A stretch of 64,000 nt of DNA, from positions 1 to 64,000 of the forward strand of contig JACQVA010000006.1 in the NCBI GenBank assembly GCA_016210005.1, given 5' to 3'. The translations under genes and the position numbers were made by a program. Positions 50,416-59,129 of this stretch are shown in pieces. Origin of the DNA: Deltaproteobacteria bacterium. GTDB lineage: Bacteria > Desulfobacterota > Binatia > HRBIN30 > JACQVA1. The notes beneath the pieces are model-generated. The model worked only from the letters and a program-made list of their open reading frames with translations. It did no database searches and was not told where the DNA came from. Positions within the stretch are counted from its first letter, which is position 1, and each line of letters starts with the position of its first letter.

Positions 50416-52515
50416 TCATCGCGGAAACGCCTCGACGACGCCGCCATCGACCGGCAAGGTGGCGCCGGTGGTCGGGGTTTGGTTGCTGGCGAAGAACACC
50501 ACCGCGTTGCCGACGTGGCGGGCGGTGACTTTGGCGTGCAGCAGGTTGCGGCTGCGGTAGTACTCGGGCAGCTCCTCCAGCTTCAGGCCGCGGCTGCGGG
50601 CGCGCTCGGGTCCGACCGTCGCCCACAGGCCCGACTGGACCTCATCCTCGGAGAAGATCGCGTCGGCGTTGATCATGTTGACGCGGATGCCTTCAGCCGC
50701 CAGTTCGATCGCCGACACTTTCCCGAGCTGATGTCCAGCGGCCTTGGAGGCACTGTAGGCGCCGAAGTCCTTGCCCGGGCCGAACACGTTCTTCGAGGCG
50801 TTGACGACGATGTTGCCGCCCAAGCCCTGCGCGCGCAGCACGCGAATGCCTTCCTGGATAGTAAGAAAGGTGCCGGTGAAGTTGACCGCCATCACCCGCG
50901 CCAGGTCGTTCGCTTTCAGCTCCGCCACTGCCGCCACGTGGGCGACGCCGGCGTTGGGCACGACAACGTCGATGCCGCCGTAGCGGCGGCAGGCTTCATC
51001 GAATCCGGCCCGCACTGAGGCCGGATCGCTCACGTTCATGGTGATGCCGGTGGCACTGCCGCTCCCGTGCGCCTCTTCCAGGCGCGCCACCACATGGGCC
51101 AGGCGCCCCTCGTCGATGTCGGTGAGCACGACATGGGCGCCGGCCTCGGCGCACACTTTGGCTATGCCATAGCCTATGGCGCCGGCGCCGCCGGTGATGA
51201 GCACCACCTGGCGTTCGAGCGGCTGCGCGGCGGCGCTTCCGAGCTTGGCCTGCTGCAAGCTCCAGTATTCCATTTCGCAGAGGTGTTGCGGCGAGGCCGA
51301 TTCATAACCGCCGAGGGCGTGCGCCAGCGCCTTGATCTGGAGGCCTTGGACCGTGATGTCCGCGGCGATGCGCGCCTCGCGCTTGCTGCGGCCGAAACAG
51401 AACGCCCCCGCCCCGGGCAGGAACACTACCCGCGGCAGCGGGTCGAGGTTACCGGCGCCGCCGGTATAGCGGCTGACGTAGGCTTGGTAGCGCGCCACGA
51501 AGTCGGCGACGGCTTGCTGCAACTGCTGGCGCAGCTTGGCGGCGTCATCCCAAGCCGGCTCGGCGAGGTAGAGTGCGAACGGTTTGGTGCGGATGACGTG
51601 ATCCGGGGTCAGCGGACCGGCCGCCGCCAGCGCTTCGGCCTCGGCGCTGTTGACGAACGCCAAGGTGTCGTCGTCGGCGCGCCAATCGAGTAGCCAGCGG
51701 CGATAGGGTTGATCTTCGTTGCCGCTAGGTTCGGCGAGCAGGCCGCGCAGCAGCGGGGCGGCTTGGGCCGCCAACTCGGCCGGCGCCGCGGTGCCACGAT
51801 ACTGCGGCGTCAGCAGCTGGCGCGGCCGCCGCGCTGCCAGCAGGCGCGCACAGGCATCGACGATCTCGAGGTGTTGCTCGTAGACCCGGCGGGCGTCATC
51901 ACCGAAAGTGAACAAGCCGTGGCGCGCGACGATGATGGCGCTGGCGTCCGGCTGCTGCTCGTAAGCCTGCAGCACGGCCTTGGCCAACGGAAAGCCGGCG
52001 GTGATGTAGGGCAGGATGGGCACCCGTTCACCCACCGCCGCGCGCAGCAGTTGCTCGCCCTCGCGCTGGTTGCTGAGGCAGAGCAAAACGTCGGGGTGCG
52101 AGTGGTTGATGAAGCGCTGGGGCAAGAAGGCGTGCAGCAACGTCTCGACCGACGGCGCCGGGCGCGACGGATCGAGCTGATTGATGCGCAGCTGCACGGT
52201 CATGTCGGCTTCGGAGAGCGTGGCCAGCCGTTGCAGCCCCAGCAGCGGTGCCCAGTTGAGCACGGCGAAACCGCCGGGCTCGATCCGTTCCATATCGGTG
52301 CCCGAGCCTTTGACGTAGAGGGCGGTGAGGCGGTCGCCGGCCAGCGTCTGCAGCGGCGCCTTGAGCGAGGTGTTGCCGCCGCCGTGGAGCACCAGGCTGT
52401 GGTCGGCGCCGATGAGCCGCGAGCTGTAGCTGAGTAGCGCCAGGTCACACCCGTACAATCCGGCCCAGCGCGCAATGGCGGCAGCGGCGTCGGCTTGGTT
52501 CCAGCGGCTGAGCAT
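50416..52515 (-). CDS. Bifunctional class II aldolase / short-chain dehydrogenase (RhaD-type fusion)
   Basis: 699 aa. Residues 1 to about 420 are a class II aldolase/adducin domain with GGGNTSLK and the metal-binding HSHPDVLLCL; the C-terminal 270 residues are an SDR with ITGGAGAIGYGIA, NAGVAHVA, Ser in VVNASKNVF and Tyr/Lys in YSASK. Relatives cleave rhamnulose 1-phosphate into DHAP and lactaldehyde and oxidise the lactaldehyde, joining two steps of 6-deoxyhexose breakdown. No rhamnose isomerase, kinase or transporter is present here, so another sugar phosphate is possible. No strong ribosome site. Confidence 0.9.
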   Translation of the reverse strand: MLSRWNQADAAAAIARWAGLYGCDLALLSYSSRLIGADHSLVLHGGGNTSLKAPLQTLAGDRLTALYVKGSGTDMERIEPGGFAVLNWAPLLGLQRLATLSEADMTVQLRINQLDPSRPAPSVETLLHAFLPQRFINHSHPDVLLCLSNQREGEQLLRAAVGERVPILPYITAGFPLAKAVLQAYEQQPDASAIIVARHGLFTFGDDARRVYEQHLEIVDACARLLAARRPRQLLTPQYRGTAAPAELAAQAAPLLRGLLAEPSGNEDQPYRRWLLDWRADDDTLAFVNSAEAEALAAAGPLTPDHVIRTKPFALYLAEPAWDDAAKLRQQLQQAVADFVARYQAYVSRYTGGAGNLDPLPRVVFLPGAGAFCFGRSKREARIAADITVQGLQIKALAHALGGYESASPQHLCEMEYWSLQQAKLGSAAAQPLERQVVLITGGAGAIGYGIAKVCAEAGAHVVLTDIDEGRLAHVVARLEEAHGSGSATGITMNVSDPASVRAGFDEACRRYGGIDVVVPNAGVAHVAAVAELKANDLARVMAVNFTGTFLTIQEGIRVLRAQGLGGNIVVNASKNVFGPGKDFGAYSASKAAGHQLGKVSAIELAAEGIRVNMINADAIFSEDEVQSGLWATVGPERARSRGLKLEELPEYYRSRNLLHAKVTARHVGNAVVFFASNQTPTTGATLPVDGGVVEAFPR

Positions 52516-52583
52516 GTGGCAACGGCTTTCAGCACCCGGGCGCGCGGCAGCTCAACGGCGCTTGGATCATCGGCAGCGAGCGC

Positions 52584-53369
52584 TCAAGCGGCGCTGCGCA
52601 GGCCTGTGAGGAACTTGAACGCCTCATCGGCGGTCTTGTTCTCATGCACCACTTTGCGCACTGCCTGAATCATCCCGACCGGGTTGTCGGACTGGAAGAT
52701 GTTGCGGCCCATATCGACGCCGACGGCGCCGCGCTTGACGGCGTTGTAAGAAAGTTCGAGGGCGGCGCGCTCCTCGATCTTCTTGCCGCCGGCGATCACG
52801 ATCGGCGCCGGGCAGCTGCCGACGACTTCCTCGAAGCCCTCGCAGTAGTAAGTCTTGACGATGTGGGCACCCAACTCGGCGGCGATGCGGCAACACAAGC
52901 CGAGGTAACGGGCATCGCGCGCCATGTCCTTGCCCACGGCCGTGACCGCCAGCACGGGAATGCCGTACTGCTCGCCGGCATCGACGAGCTTGGCCAGGTT
53001 GGCGAGCGTGCGGCGCTCGTTCTCGCTGCCGACGAAGATCGACAGCGCCACCGCCGAGACGCCGAGCCGGATGGCGTCCTCCATCGACACCGTGATCTCT
53101 TCGTTGGACAGCTCGGTGAGGATGCTGGTGCCGCCCGAGACCCGCAGGACGATGGGCGTGCGGCTAGCCGGGTCCACGCACCGGCGCAGCACGCCGCGGG
53201 TCAACATCAGCGAGTCGGCGTACGGCAGCAGCGGCGCGATCGTCCGGCGCGGCTGCTCCAATCCGCTGGTGGGTCCCAGGAAGTAACCATGATCGACGGC
53301 CAACATCACGGCGCGGCCGGTCTGCGGCACGATGATTCCTGCCAAACGGTGCTGCATGCCCCAATCCAT
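52584..53369 (-). CDS. LsrF-like 3-hydroxy-5-phosphonooxypentane-2,4-dione thiolase / DhnA class I aldolase
   Basis: 261 aa DhnA-type TIM barrel. The string of matches to LsrF is long: DWGMQ at the start, MLAVDHGYFLGPTSGLE, VLRVSGGTSILTELSNE, KTYY with the expected Schiff-base Lys172, VIAGGKK (Lys196-197) and GVDMGRNIFQSDNPV. LsrF transfers acetyl from the phosphorylated quorum signal AI-2 product to CoA, giving DHAP. There is no lsrK, lsrG or transporter next to it, so here it may cleave another sugar phosphate. ATG 53369 follows AGGAGG six bases upstream. Confidence 0.85.
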   Translation of the reverse strand: MDWGMQHRLAGIIVPQTGRAVMLAVDHGYFLGPTSGLEQPRRTIAPLLPYADSLMLTRGVLRRCVDPASRTPIVLRVSGGTSILTELSNEEITVSMEDAIRLGVSAVALSIFVGSENERRTLANLAKLVDAGEQYGIPVLAVTAVGKDMARDARYLGLCCRIAAELGAHIVKTYYCEGFEEVVGSCPAPIVIAGGKKIEERAALELSYNAVKRGAVGVDMGRNIFQSDNPVGMIQAVRKVVHENKTADEAFKFLTGLRSAA

Positions 53370-53386
53370 ATTTGCCTCCTGTTTCT

Positions 53387-53405
53387 CCTCGCCCTGAGGG
53401 CGAGG
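53387..53405. promoter_or_regulatory. Leader hairpin upstream of the LsrF-like gene
   Basis: CCTCGCCC, a 3-base loop and GGGCGAGG form an 8-bp stem directly before the Shine-Dalgarno of the minus-strand gene starting at 53369. It could end transcription from apt or tune translation; no T-run. Confidence 0.35.
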
Positions 53406-53434
53406 GTTGGAACCGCTTCTAGTACATCCGCTCC

Positions 53435-53450
53435 CGGCGCTGAAGCGCCG
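53435..53450. terminator. Hairpin directly after the apt stop codon
   Basis: CGGCGC, a TGAA tetraloop and GCGCCG form a 6-bp stem five bases past the apt TAG on the minus strand. No T-run, so termination is only possible. Confidence 0.35.
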
Positions 53451-53454
53451 CCGC

Positions 53455-54003
53455 CTAGGGATAGCGCAGCAACGACACCACCCGGGTGCCGTCGAGGCGC
53501 TGGCGGCCCTTGAGCGACTCCAGCTCGATCAAGAAAGCGCATTCGACCACGGTGGCGCCGGAGTCGCGCACCAGCTGGCAGGCGGCCGCCGCCGTGCCGC
53601 CGGTGGCGAGCAGATCGTCGACGACGATGACGCGGGCGCCGGCCGGCAAGGCGTCGTGGTGCATTTCGATTTCATCGACGCCGTATTCGAGCGCGTAGCT
53701 GGCGGTGCGGGTGCGCGCCGGCAACTTGCCCTTCTTGCGCACCACCACCAGCCCTTTGCAGAGCTTGTAGGCGAGCGCGGCGCCGAGGATGAAGCCGCGG
53801 GCGTCGATGCCGACGATGTAGTCGATCGGCTCGCCGATGTGCGGGGTGGCGAGGATGTCGATCGCGCGCTGAAAGCAGCGCGCATCCTTCAGCAGCGTGG
53901 TGACGTCGTAGAAGAGGATGCCCTGTTTCGGGAAATCCGGGATTTCGCGAATCGCGGTGCGCAAGTCTTCGACGACGGGCGCGTTGCCGGTGGGTTCTGC
54001 CAT
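53455..54003 (-). CDS. apt: Adenine phosphoribosyltransferase
   Basis: 182 aa, the usual length. It opens LRTAIREIPDFPKQGILFYDVTT (quoted in part), has GIDARGFILGAALAY and the PRPP-binding motif VIVVDDLLATGGTA near residues 124-137. It makes AMP from adenine and PRPP in purine salvage. ATG 54003 follows GGAGC. A housekeeping gene placed between the sugar-type cluster and the acyl-CoA cluster. Confidence 0.95.
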   Translation of the reverse strand: MAEPTGNAPVVEDLRTAIREIPDFPKQGILFYDVTTLLKDARCFQRAIDILATPHIGEPIDYIVGIDARGFILGAALAYKLCKGLVVVRKKGKLPARTRTASYALEYGVDEIEMHHDALPAGARVIVVDDLLATGGTAAAACQLVRDSGATVVECAFLIELESLKGRQRLDGTRVVSLLRYP

Positions 54004-54030
54004 GGTGTGCTCCGACTCTAGTTAGGCGGG

Positions 54031-55182
54031 CTAGGCTCGGCCGAGGCCGAGGTAGCCGGCGATGATCGTTTTCTGAATCTCGGTGGCGCCGCCGGCCACC
54101 TCCATCAGTTTACTCTCGCGATAATAGCGCTGCATGTCGTACTCCATGGTGTAGCCGTAGCCGCCGAGGATCTGCATGCCGCGGGTGGCGACGCGTTGAG
54201 CGGTTTCGGCGGCGACGTATTTGGCCATCGCGGCCTCTTTCGAGCAAGGCAGGCCGCGGTCCTTCTTGCAAGCGGCGAGCAGGGCCAGTTGGCGCACGGC
54301 TTCGATCTCGGCGCGCATGTCGACGAGCATGTGGGCGATCGCCTGGAACTTGCCGATCGGGCGGCCGAACTGCTGGCGTTGCTTGGCGTAATCGAGCGCC
54401 AACTCGAAGGCCCCCAACGCCGCGCCCAAGCCGGTGGCGCCGGCCCAGATGCGTTCGGCATCGAGAATGGCGCGGGCGACTTGCCAGCCGCGGTTGCGTT
54501 CGCCGAGGATATCGGCGGTGGGCACACGGGCGTCGTCAAAGACGATCTCGCAGGTGTGCACGGCATGATGCCCGAGCTTCTTGATCGGTTTGATGGTGAT
54601 GCCGGGCGTGGCCGGATCAACCAGGAACACCGTAAAGCCGTGCTGCGGCGGCGCCGCTGGATCACTGCGGGTGACGACGATGACGCGCTCGGCCACGTCG
54701 GCGGCGCTGGCGAACATCTTGGTGCCGCAAACGACAAAGTGATCGCCGTCGGCGGTGGCGGTGGTGCGAATCGCGGTGGCGTCCGAGCCCGCGTTGGCTT
54801 CCGTAAGACTAAAAGCGATCACCGCTTCACCGCGCGTGATCCGAGGCAAGAACCAGCGCTTCTGCGCTTCGCTGCCGGCGACCAGCAGGGCCTCGCCGGC
54901 GAACACCGGGGTTTGATACAGTGCCATGTAAACCGAGCCGCTGATCTTGGCCAGTTCGGTGGCGACCAGAAACAAGTCCACCCAGCTGCGCCCGGCGCCG
55001 CCGTATGCGGGCGGGAACTGCAGGCCCATCATGCCGAGGGCGGCGAACTTGCGGTAAAGCTCCCAGGGGAACTCCTCGCGTTCTTCGATGCCGCGGACGT
55101 ACTCGCGCGTGCACTCGCGGCGCAGAAATGCCCGCACCGTGTCGACCATCAGCTCCTGCTCGGGGGTCAGGGTGTATTCCAT
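54031..55182 (-). CDS. Acyl-CoA dehydrogenase, catalytic-type subunit
   Basis: 383 aa with full ACAD architecture: helical N domain (TPEQELMVDTVRAFLR), the FAD-binding strand AFSLTEANAGSDATAIRTTA, and a C-terminal domain ending MQILGGYGYTMEYDMQRYYRESKLMEVAGGATEIQK (quoted only to locate it; key residues are Arg355 and the TEIQ end). At the classical MCAD base position it has Gly364, but Glu243 in DAERIWAGATGLG matches the alternative base of isovaleryl-CoA dehydrogenase. So it is probably catalytic with the IVD-type base. It lies five bases after a partner ACAD that lacks both bases. Confidence 0.92.
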   Translation of the reverse strand: MEYTLTPEQELMVDTVRAFLRRECTREYVRGIEEREEFPWELYRKFAALGMMGLQFPPAYGGAGRSWVDLFLVATELAKISGSVYMALYQTPVFAGEALLVAGSEAQKRWFLPRITRGEAVIAFSLTEANAGSDATAIRTTATADGDHFVVCGTKMFASAADVAERVIVVTRSDPAAPPQHGFTVFLVDPATPGITIKPIKKLGHHAVHTCEIVFDDARVPTADILGERNRGWQVARAILDAERIWAGATGLGAALGAFELALDYAKQRQQFGRPIGKFQAIAHMLVDMRAEIEAVRQLALLAACKKDRGLPCSKEAAMAKYVAAETAQRVATRGMQILGGYGYTMEYDMQRYYRESKLMEVAGGATEIQKTIIAGYLGLGRA

Positions 55183-55187
55183 GACGG

Positions 55188-56306
55188 CTACAGGCCGAGA
55201 CTACCGGCGACGCGGTCCTTGTCGGCCTCGGGGCTGCCGGCGAGTGTTTCCAGCGGCCTGGCGTCGCGGAAGTAGCGTTGCATGTCACAGTCCAGCCGAT
55301 TAGCCGCCGGCCCGGCGATGCGCATGCCGACCTCGACCGCCTGATTGGCGGCGGCGGTGGCGTAGCCCTTGGCCAGGCCGACCTGTGCGCTGGCGTCGCT
55401 GCCCGACTCGGCGCACCAGGCCGCGTGGTAGACCAGCAGGCGGGCGGCCTCGATGCGGGTGTGCAGCGCCGCCAGCGCGTGCTGCACCGCCTGGCGGGCG
55501 GCCGGCGGCGGCCCGCTGTTGCGCGGCTGGCGGGCATGCGCCAGCGCGCTTTCAAAGGTCTCTTGCGCCAGACCGACGCTGGCAGCAGCAACCACCAAGC
55601 GGTAGGCATCCATCAGCTGATCGAGGATCGGACCGCCGCGGTGCAACGGCCCCAGCAAGGACTCGGGCGTTACGACGACATCGTCAAGATCCACCTCGCA
55701 CAGCGACACGGCGCGTCCGCCCATTTGCGCCACCGCAGTTACCCGCACCCCCGCGCTAACGCGCGGGACATAAAAGAGGGACAGCCCTTCGCCGCCCCGT
55801 TCGCCCGCATCACTGCGAGCGACGACCAGCAGCTGATCAGCGGCGTCGGCCCCGGGAACCTGCAGCTGCGTGGCCCGCAGGCGGTAGCGGTTCTCACCAC
55901 ACTGTGCGGCGGCAGTCGTGCCGCCGTGCTCGTCGGGCGCGGCCAGGGCGAAGTAGCGGCCGCCCGCGGCCAGCGCCCGCGGTTGCCCGGCGGTGCCGAA
56001 GCGGGCCGGGGCCCAGCCGCCGCTAAGCGCCGATGTCCCGTAAGCTACCGCTATCGCCGCCGAGGCGTGCGCCAGTTCCTCGCAGGCGATCGCCAGCTCC
56101 GGTAGCCCAGCGCCCGCACCGCCATGCTCGGCAGGGACGAGCAGACCGCACAGGCCGGCGCTTTCGAGTTGCGCAAAGAACTCGTGGGGAAAGCGGCCCC
56201 GCTCATCCAGCTCGCGCGCCACTGCCGGCGGGCAGTGACGTGTCACTAATTCCTTGAGCTGCTGGCGCAGGGCGTCTTGGCGCGGTGTCAACTCGAGGTC
56301 CATCAT
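55188..56306 (-). CDS. Acyl-CoA dehydrogenase-like subunit lacking catalytic residues
   Basis: 372 aa with the ACAD fold (LTPRQDALRQQLKELV; MQRYFRDARPLE at the end). The FAD-site phrase is degenerate: where the partner reads LTEANAGSD, this one reads LAAPDEHGG. Both known base positions are changed (Tyr235 and Ala356 by eye alignment with its neighbour). Such half-degenerate members pair with an active one in alpha2-beta2 dehydrogenases, as in mycobacterial sterol side-chain FadE pairs. Adjacent genes 5 bases apart support that. It probably shapes the pocket for a bulky acyl-CoA. Confidence 0.87.
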   Translation of the reverse strand: MMDLELTPRQDALRQQLKELVTRHCPPAVARELDERGRFPHEFFAQLESAGLCGLLVPAEHGGAGAGLPELAIACEELAHASAAIAVAYGTSALSGGWAPARFGTAGQPRALAAGGRYFALAAPDEHGGTTAAAQCGENRYRLRATQLQVPGADAADQLLVVARSDAGERGGEGLSLFYVPRVSAGVRVTAVAQMGGRAVSLCEVDLDDVVVTPESLLGPLHRGGPILDQLMDAYRLVVAAASVGLAQETFESALAHARQPRNSGPPPAARQAVQHALAALHTRIEAARLLVYHAAWCAESGSDASAQVGLAKGYATAAANQAVEVGMRIAGPAANRLDCDMQRYFRDARPLETLAGSPEADKDRVAGSLGL

Positions 56307-56310
56307 CCAT

Positions 56311-57798
56311 CTAGCTGGGGCGCGTGGCGTACTGCGCGCGCAACGCTTGACGTAGGACCTTCCCGAGCGCGTTGCGTGGCAGCGGCGTGTCGGTGAAGAA
56401 GAGCGCGCGTGGGATCTTGAAGCCGGCGAGTTGACCGCGGCAGAACGCCAACAACTCGGTCTCGTCGACGTCAGCCCCCGCGGACTTACGGACGACGGCA
56501 GTCACGCGCTGGCCCCAGCGCTCATCGGGAAGGCCGAACACGACGGCTTCTTCGACGTCGGGGTGGCTGGCCAGCACGCCTTCGACCTCGCCCGGCGATA
56601 CGTTCAAGCCGCCCGATTTCAGCATGTCGTCCTTACGGTCGAGCAGGTGGAGATAACCGTCGCGGTCACAGCGGCCGATGTCGCGGGTGCGATACCAGCC
56701 GTCGCTGAGCGCCTGGCGTGTTTCCTCCTCCCGCTGCCAGTACCCCAGCATGTTGCCCGGGCTGCGGATACAGATTTCTCCAGGCGTGTTGGGTGCCACC
56801 TCGGCGCCGTCATCGCCAACGATCTTGATCTCGACCCCGGGCATCGGCACGCCCGCCGACGCCAGCCGTTCGGGTGTGAACAGCGAGTGATCGGCGGGGT
56901 CGAGCCGGGTACCGAAGATACAAGTCTCGGTCATGCCGTAGCCCTGCTGGAACTCACAGCCGAAGACCTGGCGGGCGCGGGTGAAGAGTTGCGGGCGCAT
57001 GGTGCCGGCGCCGTAGTAAATGCGCCGCAGGGAGCGGGCGCGGTAGCCCGCCGGTGCGGCGTCGACCAGCATGGCGATCATTGTCGGCACCAGGCCGGTG
57101 AATTCGATGTGGTCGTGGGCCAGCAGGTGCAAGACCGTCTGCGGGTTGAACTGGGCGATCACCAGCGTGGCCCCGACGGCGAGGGCGTTGGCGAACATCA
57201 CCACCGAGCCGCCAACGCCAAGCGGGGTGACCAGCAGGATGCGTTTACCCGCCGCCAGCTCGGCGGAGAACGGGTTGCCACGCGCGCTGGCGAAGAGCGT
57301 GCGGTGCGACCACATCACGCCCTTCGGCTGTCCGGTGGTGCCGCTGGTGTAAGCGACCACGGCCAGGTCGTCGGGCGCGATGGTGGTGGCTGCCGCAGCT
57401 GCCGGGAGGGGGACGATTTCGCCCACCGGCACCACCTGGCCGGCGAAGCCAGTATCCGCGGCCAATTGAGGCTCGGCGATCAGCACGCCGGCGCCGGCAT
57501 CTTCGAGCAGGCGTGAGTGCTCGGCCGGGGCCAGGCGCGGATTGAGGGGCACGGCAACGCCGCCGGCCTTGAGGACGCCGAGAAAGGCTTCGATCCAGGC
57601 GGGTGAATTGCCGGCGAGAATACCGGCGCGGTCGCCGTTGCCGAAGCCGCGTGCCCGCAGTGCTTGCGCCACTTGGCCGCTGCCGGCCTCAAGTTCGGCC
57701 CAGGACCGGGTACTGCCGTTGCCGATCAGCGCGGGGGCGTCGAGCTGGCAGTGGGCGTGTTCGCGCAGGGCGTCGAGGAGCGTGAGCGGCGGACTCAT
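56311..57798 (-). CDS. Acyl-CoA synthetase (AMP-binding ligase)
   Basis: About 495 aa. ANL-family motifs in order: YTSGTTGQPKGVMWSH (phosphate loop), GAGTMRPQLF, GYGMTETCIFG, YRTRDIGRCDRDGYL, DRKDDMLKSGGLNVSPGEVE (hinge) and the catalytic Lys near the end in PRNALGKVLR. It activates a carboxylic acid as acyl-AMP and then acyl-CoA. Its ATG overlaps the TGA of the radical SAM gene by four bases. It is second in the minus-strand arm of the divergent operon, before the ACAD pair. Confidence 0.92.
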   Translation of the reverse strand: MSPPLTLLDALREHAHCQLDAPALIGNGSTRSWAELEAGSGQVAQALRARGFGNGDRAGILAGNSPAWIEAFLGVLKAGGVAVPLNPRLAPAEHSRLLEDAGAGVLIAEPQLAADTGFAGQVVPVGEIVPLPAAAAATTIAPDDLAVVAYTSGTTGQPKGVMWSHRTLFASARGNPFSAELAAGKRILLVTPLGVGGSVVMFANALAVGATLVIAQFNPQTVLHLLAHDHIEFTGLVPTMIAMLVDAAPAGYRARSLRRIYYGAGTMRPQLFTRARQVFGCEFQQGYGMTETCIFGTRLDPADHSLFTPERLASAGVPMPGVEIKIVGDDGAEVAPNTPGEICIRSPGNMLGYWQREEETRQALSDGWYRTRDIGRCDRDGYLHLLDRKDDMLKSGGLNVSPGEVEGVLASHPDVEEAVVFGLPDERWGQRVTAVVRKSAGADVDETELLAFCRGQLAGFKIPRALFFTDTPLPRNALGKVLRQALRAQYATRPS

Positions 57799-59039
57799 TT
57801 CCAAATGTCGATGCACTCGCTCCAGAGCTTGCTCTGCTTGATCAGCCGGCGCCGGTCGGCGGCCACTTGCAGGAAGTACTCGGTGGGCGGCGTGGGCTTG
57901 TCGGCGTAGGCCGAGCCGGCTTTGGGCTTCCAGATGGTGGTCATCGGTACCACGTCATGGCCGATACACCACTCGAAGGCGTCGCGCCACGAGCGGATGC
58001 CGTCGTCGAGATTGCGGAACCCGCCCTCGGCGACCAGCTCGGGACCGATAACGAAGTTAGTGCCGACGTAGCCGCGGCCAAACACGCCGACGGCGTCGGT
58101 GAGCCGTTTCAGCCATTGCTCGCGGCCGATCCAGCGGGCTTTGCCGGGAACGATTTCGGCAAACAGCTTGGGCTCCCAGGCTTCGAGGTTGTAAGTGACG
58201 CTGGAGACGCCGGCGGCGTGTAGGGCCGCCGAGCCCTCGCGATCGAAAGCGAGCGTGCCGCCGAGGAAGACCGTGTTGGCGCCGGCTTGGTCGCGTACCT
58301 GCTTGAGGGCCTCGAAGATCCGCGCGTACATCTTCGCTTCACGCTGATCGTCGAGCAGGCTGCCGCCGGTGAGGATGAGGATGCGCACTTGTTCCTTGAG
58401 CGCCTCGCGGTAGGTTTCGACGATGCGGGCGATCTTCATGCCCATTTCACGCTCGATGCCGACGTCGCGCAGGCCGCGGGTACCCTCCACCAGGCTGCAA
58501 TACTTGCAGCTCTCGTTGTCGTTGAAGTACTCGCAGTGGCGCAGGATGCAGCCGACCAGCACGTCGTGCCCCATGAGCTGGATCACGTTGGACATCAGCG
58601 TGTCGTCGCTGGTGCGCTGATCGTACCAGCGCGGGCGGCGCTGGAAGTTGATTTCTTCGACCGGGTCGCCCTCACGCAGCAGCCAATAGTTGCCGTTGCG
58701 GGCCTGGATTTCGTATGGGCTGTGATGATCGAAGCCGATCTGGATGAGGTAGCCGTCCTTGAGGGTAAAGCCGTAGGGCGTCTTCACCCAGCCCTCGGAC
58801 AAGGCCTCGGCGCCTTCGCCGGCCGCCGGCAGTGGGGTGCCCTCGGCCGCGTGCAAGCGGCGCACGTGCTCGTAGTGGTCGTACTCGAAGACATAGAGGG
58901 TCTCGGGCACCGCCCACTCGGCCACCTCGCGCAGCACCGGGGTGTAGCGAATGCCCTCCCGCAGCACGTCGGTGCGAAGGATCGTGCGCCAGCGGGTCTG
59001 GGGGAAGGCCTGCGTCAATTCATGCAGTCGGGGGTTCAT
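57795..59039 (-). CDS. Radical SAM-like protein with C-x8-C-x2-C motif (paralogue of 59150-60481)
   Basis: 414 aa. The cysteine motif is Cys169-x8-Cys178-x2-Cys181 (CEYFNDNESCKYC) with Cys164 just before it, not the standard C-x3-C-x2-C. Later segments resemble a radical SAM barrel: ILILTGGSLLDDQREAK, TVFLGGTLAF, SSVTYNLEAWEPKLFAEIVPGK and YVGTNFVIGPELVAEGG. The end PTEYFLQVAADRRRLI is shared with its paralogue. The start ATG 59039 has GGGAGGAC upstream. First gene of the minus-strand arm, behind a promoter with a TGGTCAGACCA operator. I do not recognise a characterised family; reaction unknown. Confidence 0.78.
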   Translation of the reverse strand: MNPRLHELTQAFPQTRWRTILRTDVLREGIRYTPVLREVAEWAVPETLYVFEYDHYEHVRRLHAAEGTPLPAAGEGAEALSEGWVKTPYGFTLKDGYLIQIGFDHHSPYEIQARNGNYWLLREGDPVEEINFQRRPRWYDQRTSDDTLMSNVIQLMGHDVLVGCILRHCEYFNDNESCKYCSLVEGTRGLRDVGIEREMGMKIARIVETYREALKEQVRILILTGGSLLDDQREAKMYARIFEALKQVRDQAGANTVFLGGTLAFDREGSAALHAAGVSSVTYNLEAWEPKLFAEIVPGKARWIGREQWLKRLTDAVGVFGRGYVGTNFVIGPELVAEGGFRNLDDGIRSWRDAFEWCIGHDVVPMTTIWKPKAGSAYADKPTPPTEYFLQVAADRRRLIKQSKLWSECIDIWK

Positions 59040-59056
59040 CGTCCTCCCTGTGTAGC

Positions 59057-59067
59057 TGGTCAGACCA
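59057..59067. promoter_or_regulatory. Operator TGGTCAGACCA at the minus-strand radical SAM promoter
   Basis: Perfect 5+1+5 palindrome overlapping the last bases of the -10 box of the minus-strand promoter. It has the same core as the two hyuA sites at 41151 and 41250. Confidence 0.7.
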
Positions 59068-59094
59068 ATAGCTCAAAGCCGGCGGCCAGGTCAA
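59065..59094 (-). promoter_or_regulatory. Promoter of the minus-strand radical SAM operon
   Basis: On the minus strand: -35 TTGACC (59089-59094), 18-base spacer, -10 TATTGG (59065-59070), then the operator palindrome. The geometry copies the hyuA promoter. The -10 is weak. Confidence 0.5.
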
Positions 59095-59099
59095 GAAGC

Positions 59100-59129
59100 T
59101 TGACAGAAACGCTCAAGGAGAGGTAAGGG
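59100..59129 (+). promoter_or_regulatory. Promoter of the plus-strand radical SAM operon
   Basis: -35 TTGACA (59100-59105) is perfect. After 18 bases comes a weak -10, TAAGGG (59124-59129). The two divergent -35 boxes lie back to back, five bases apart, forming a GTCAAG-N3-CTTGAC dyad. Alternatively AAGGAGAGG in this stretch is a distant ribosome site. Confidence 0.45.
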
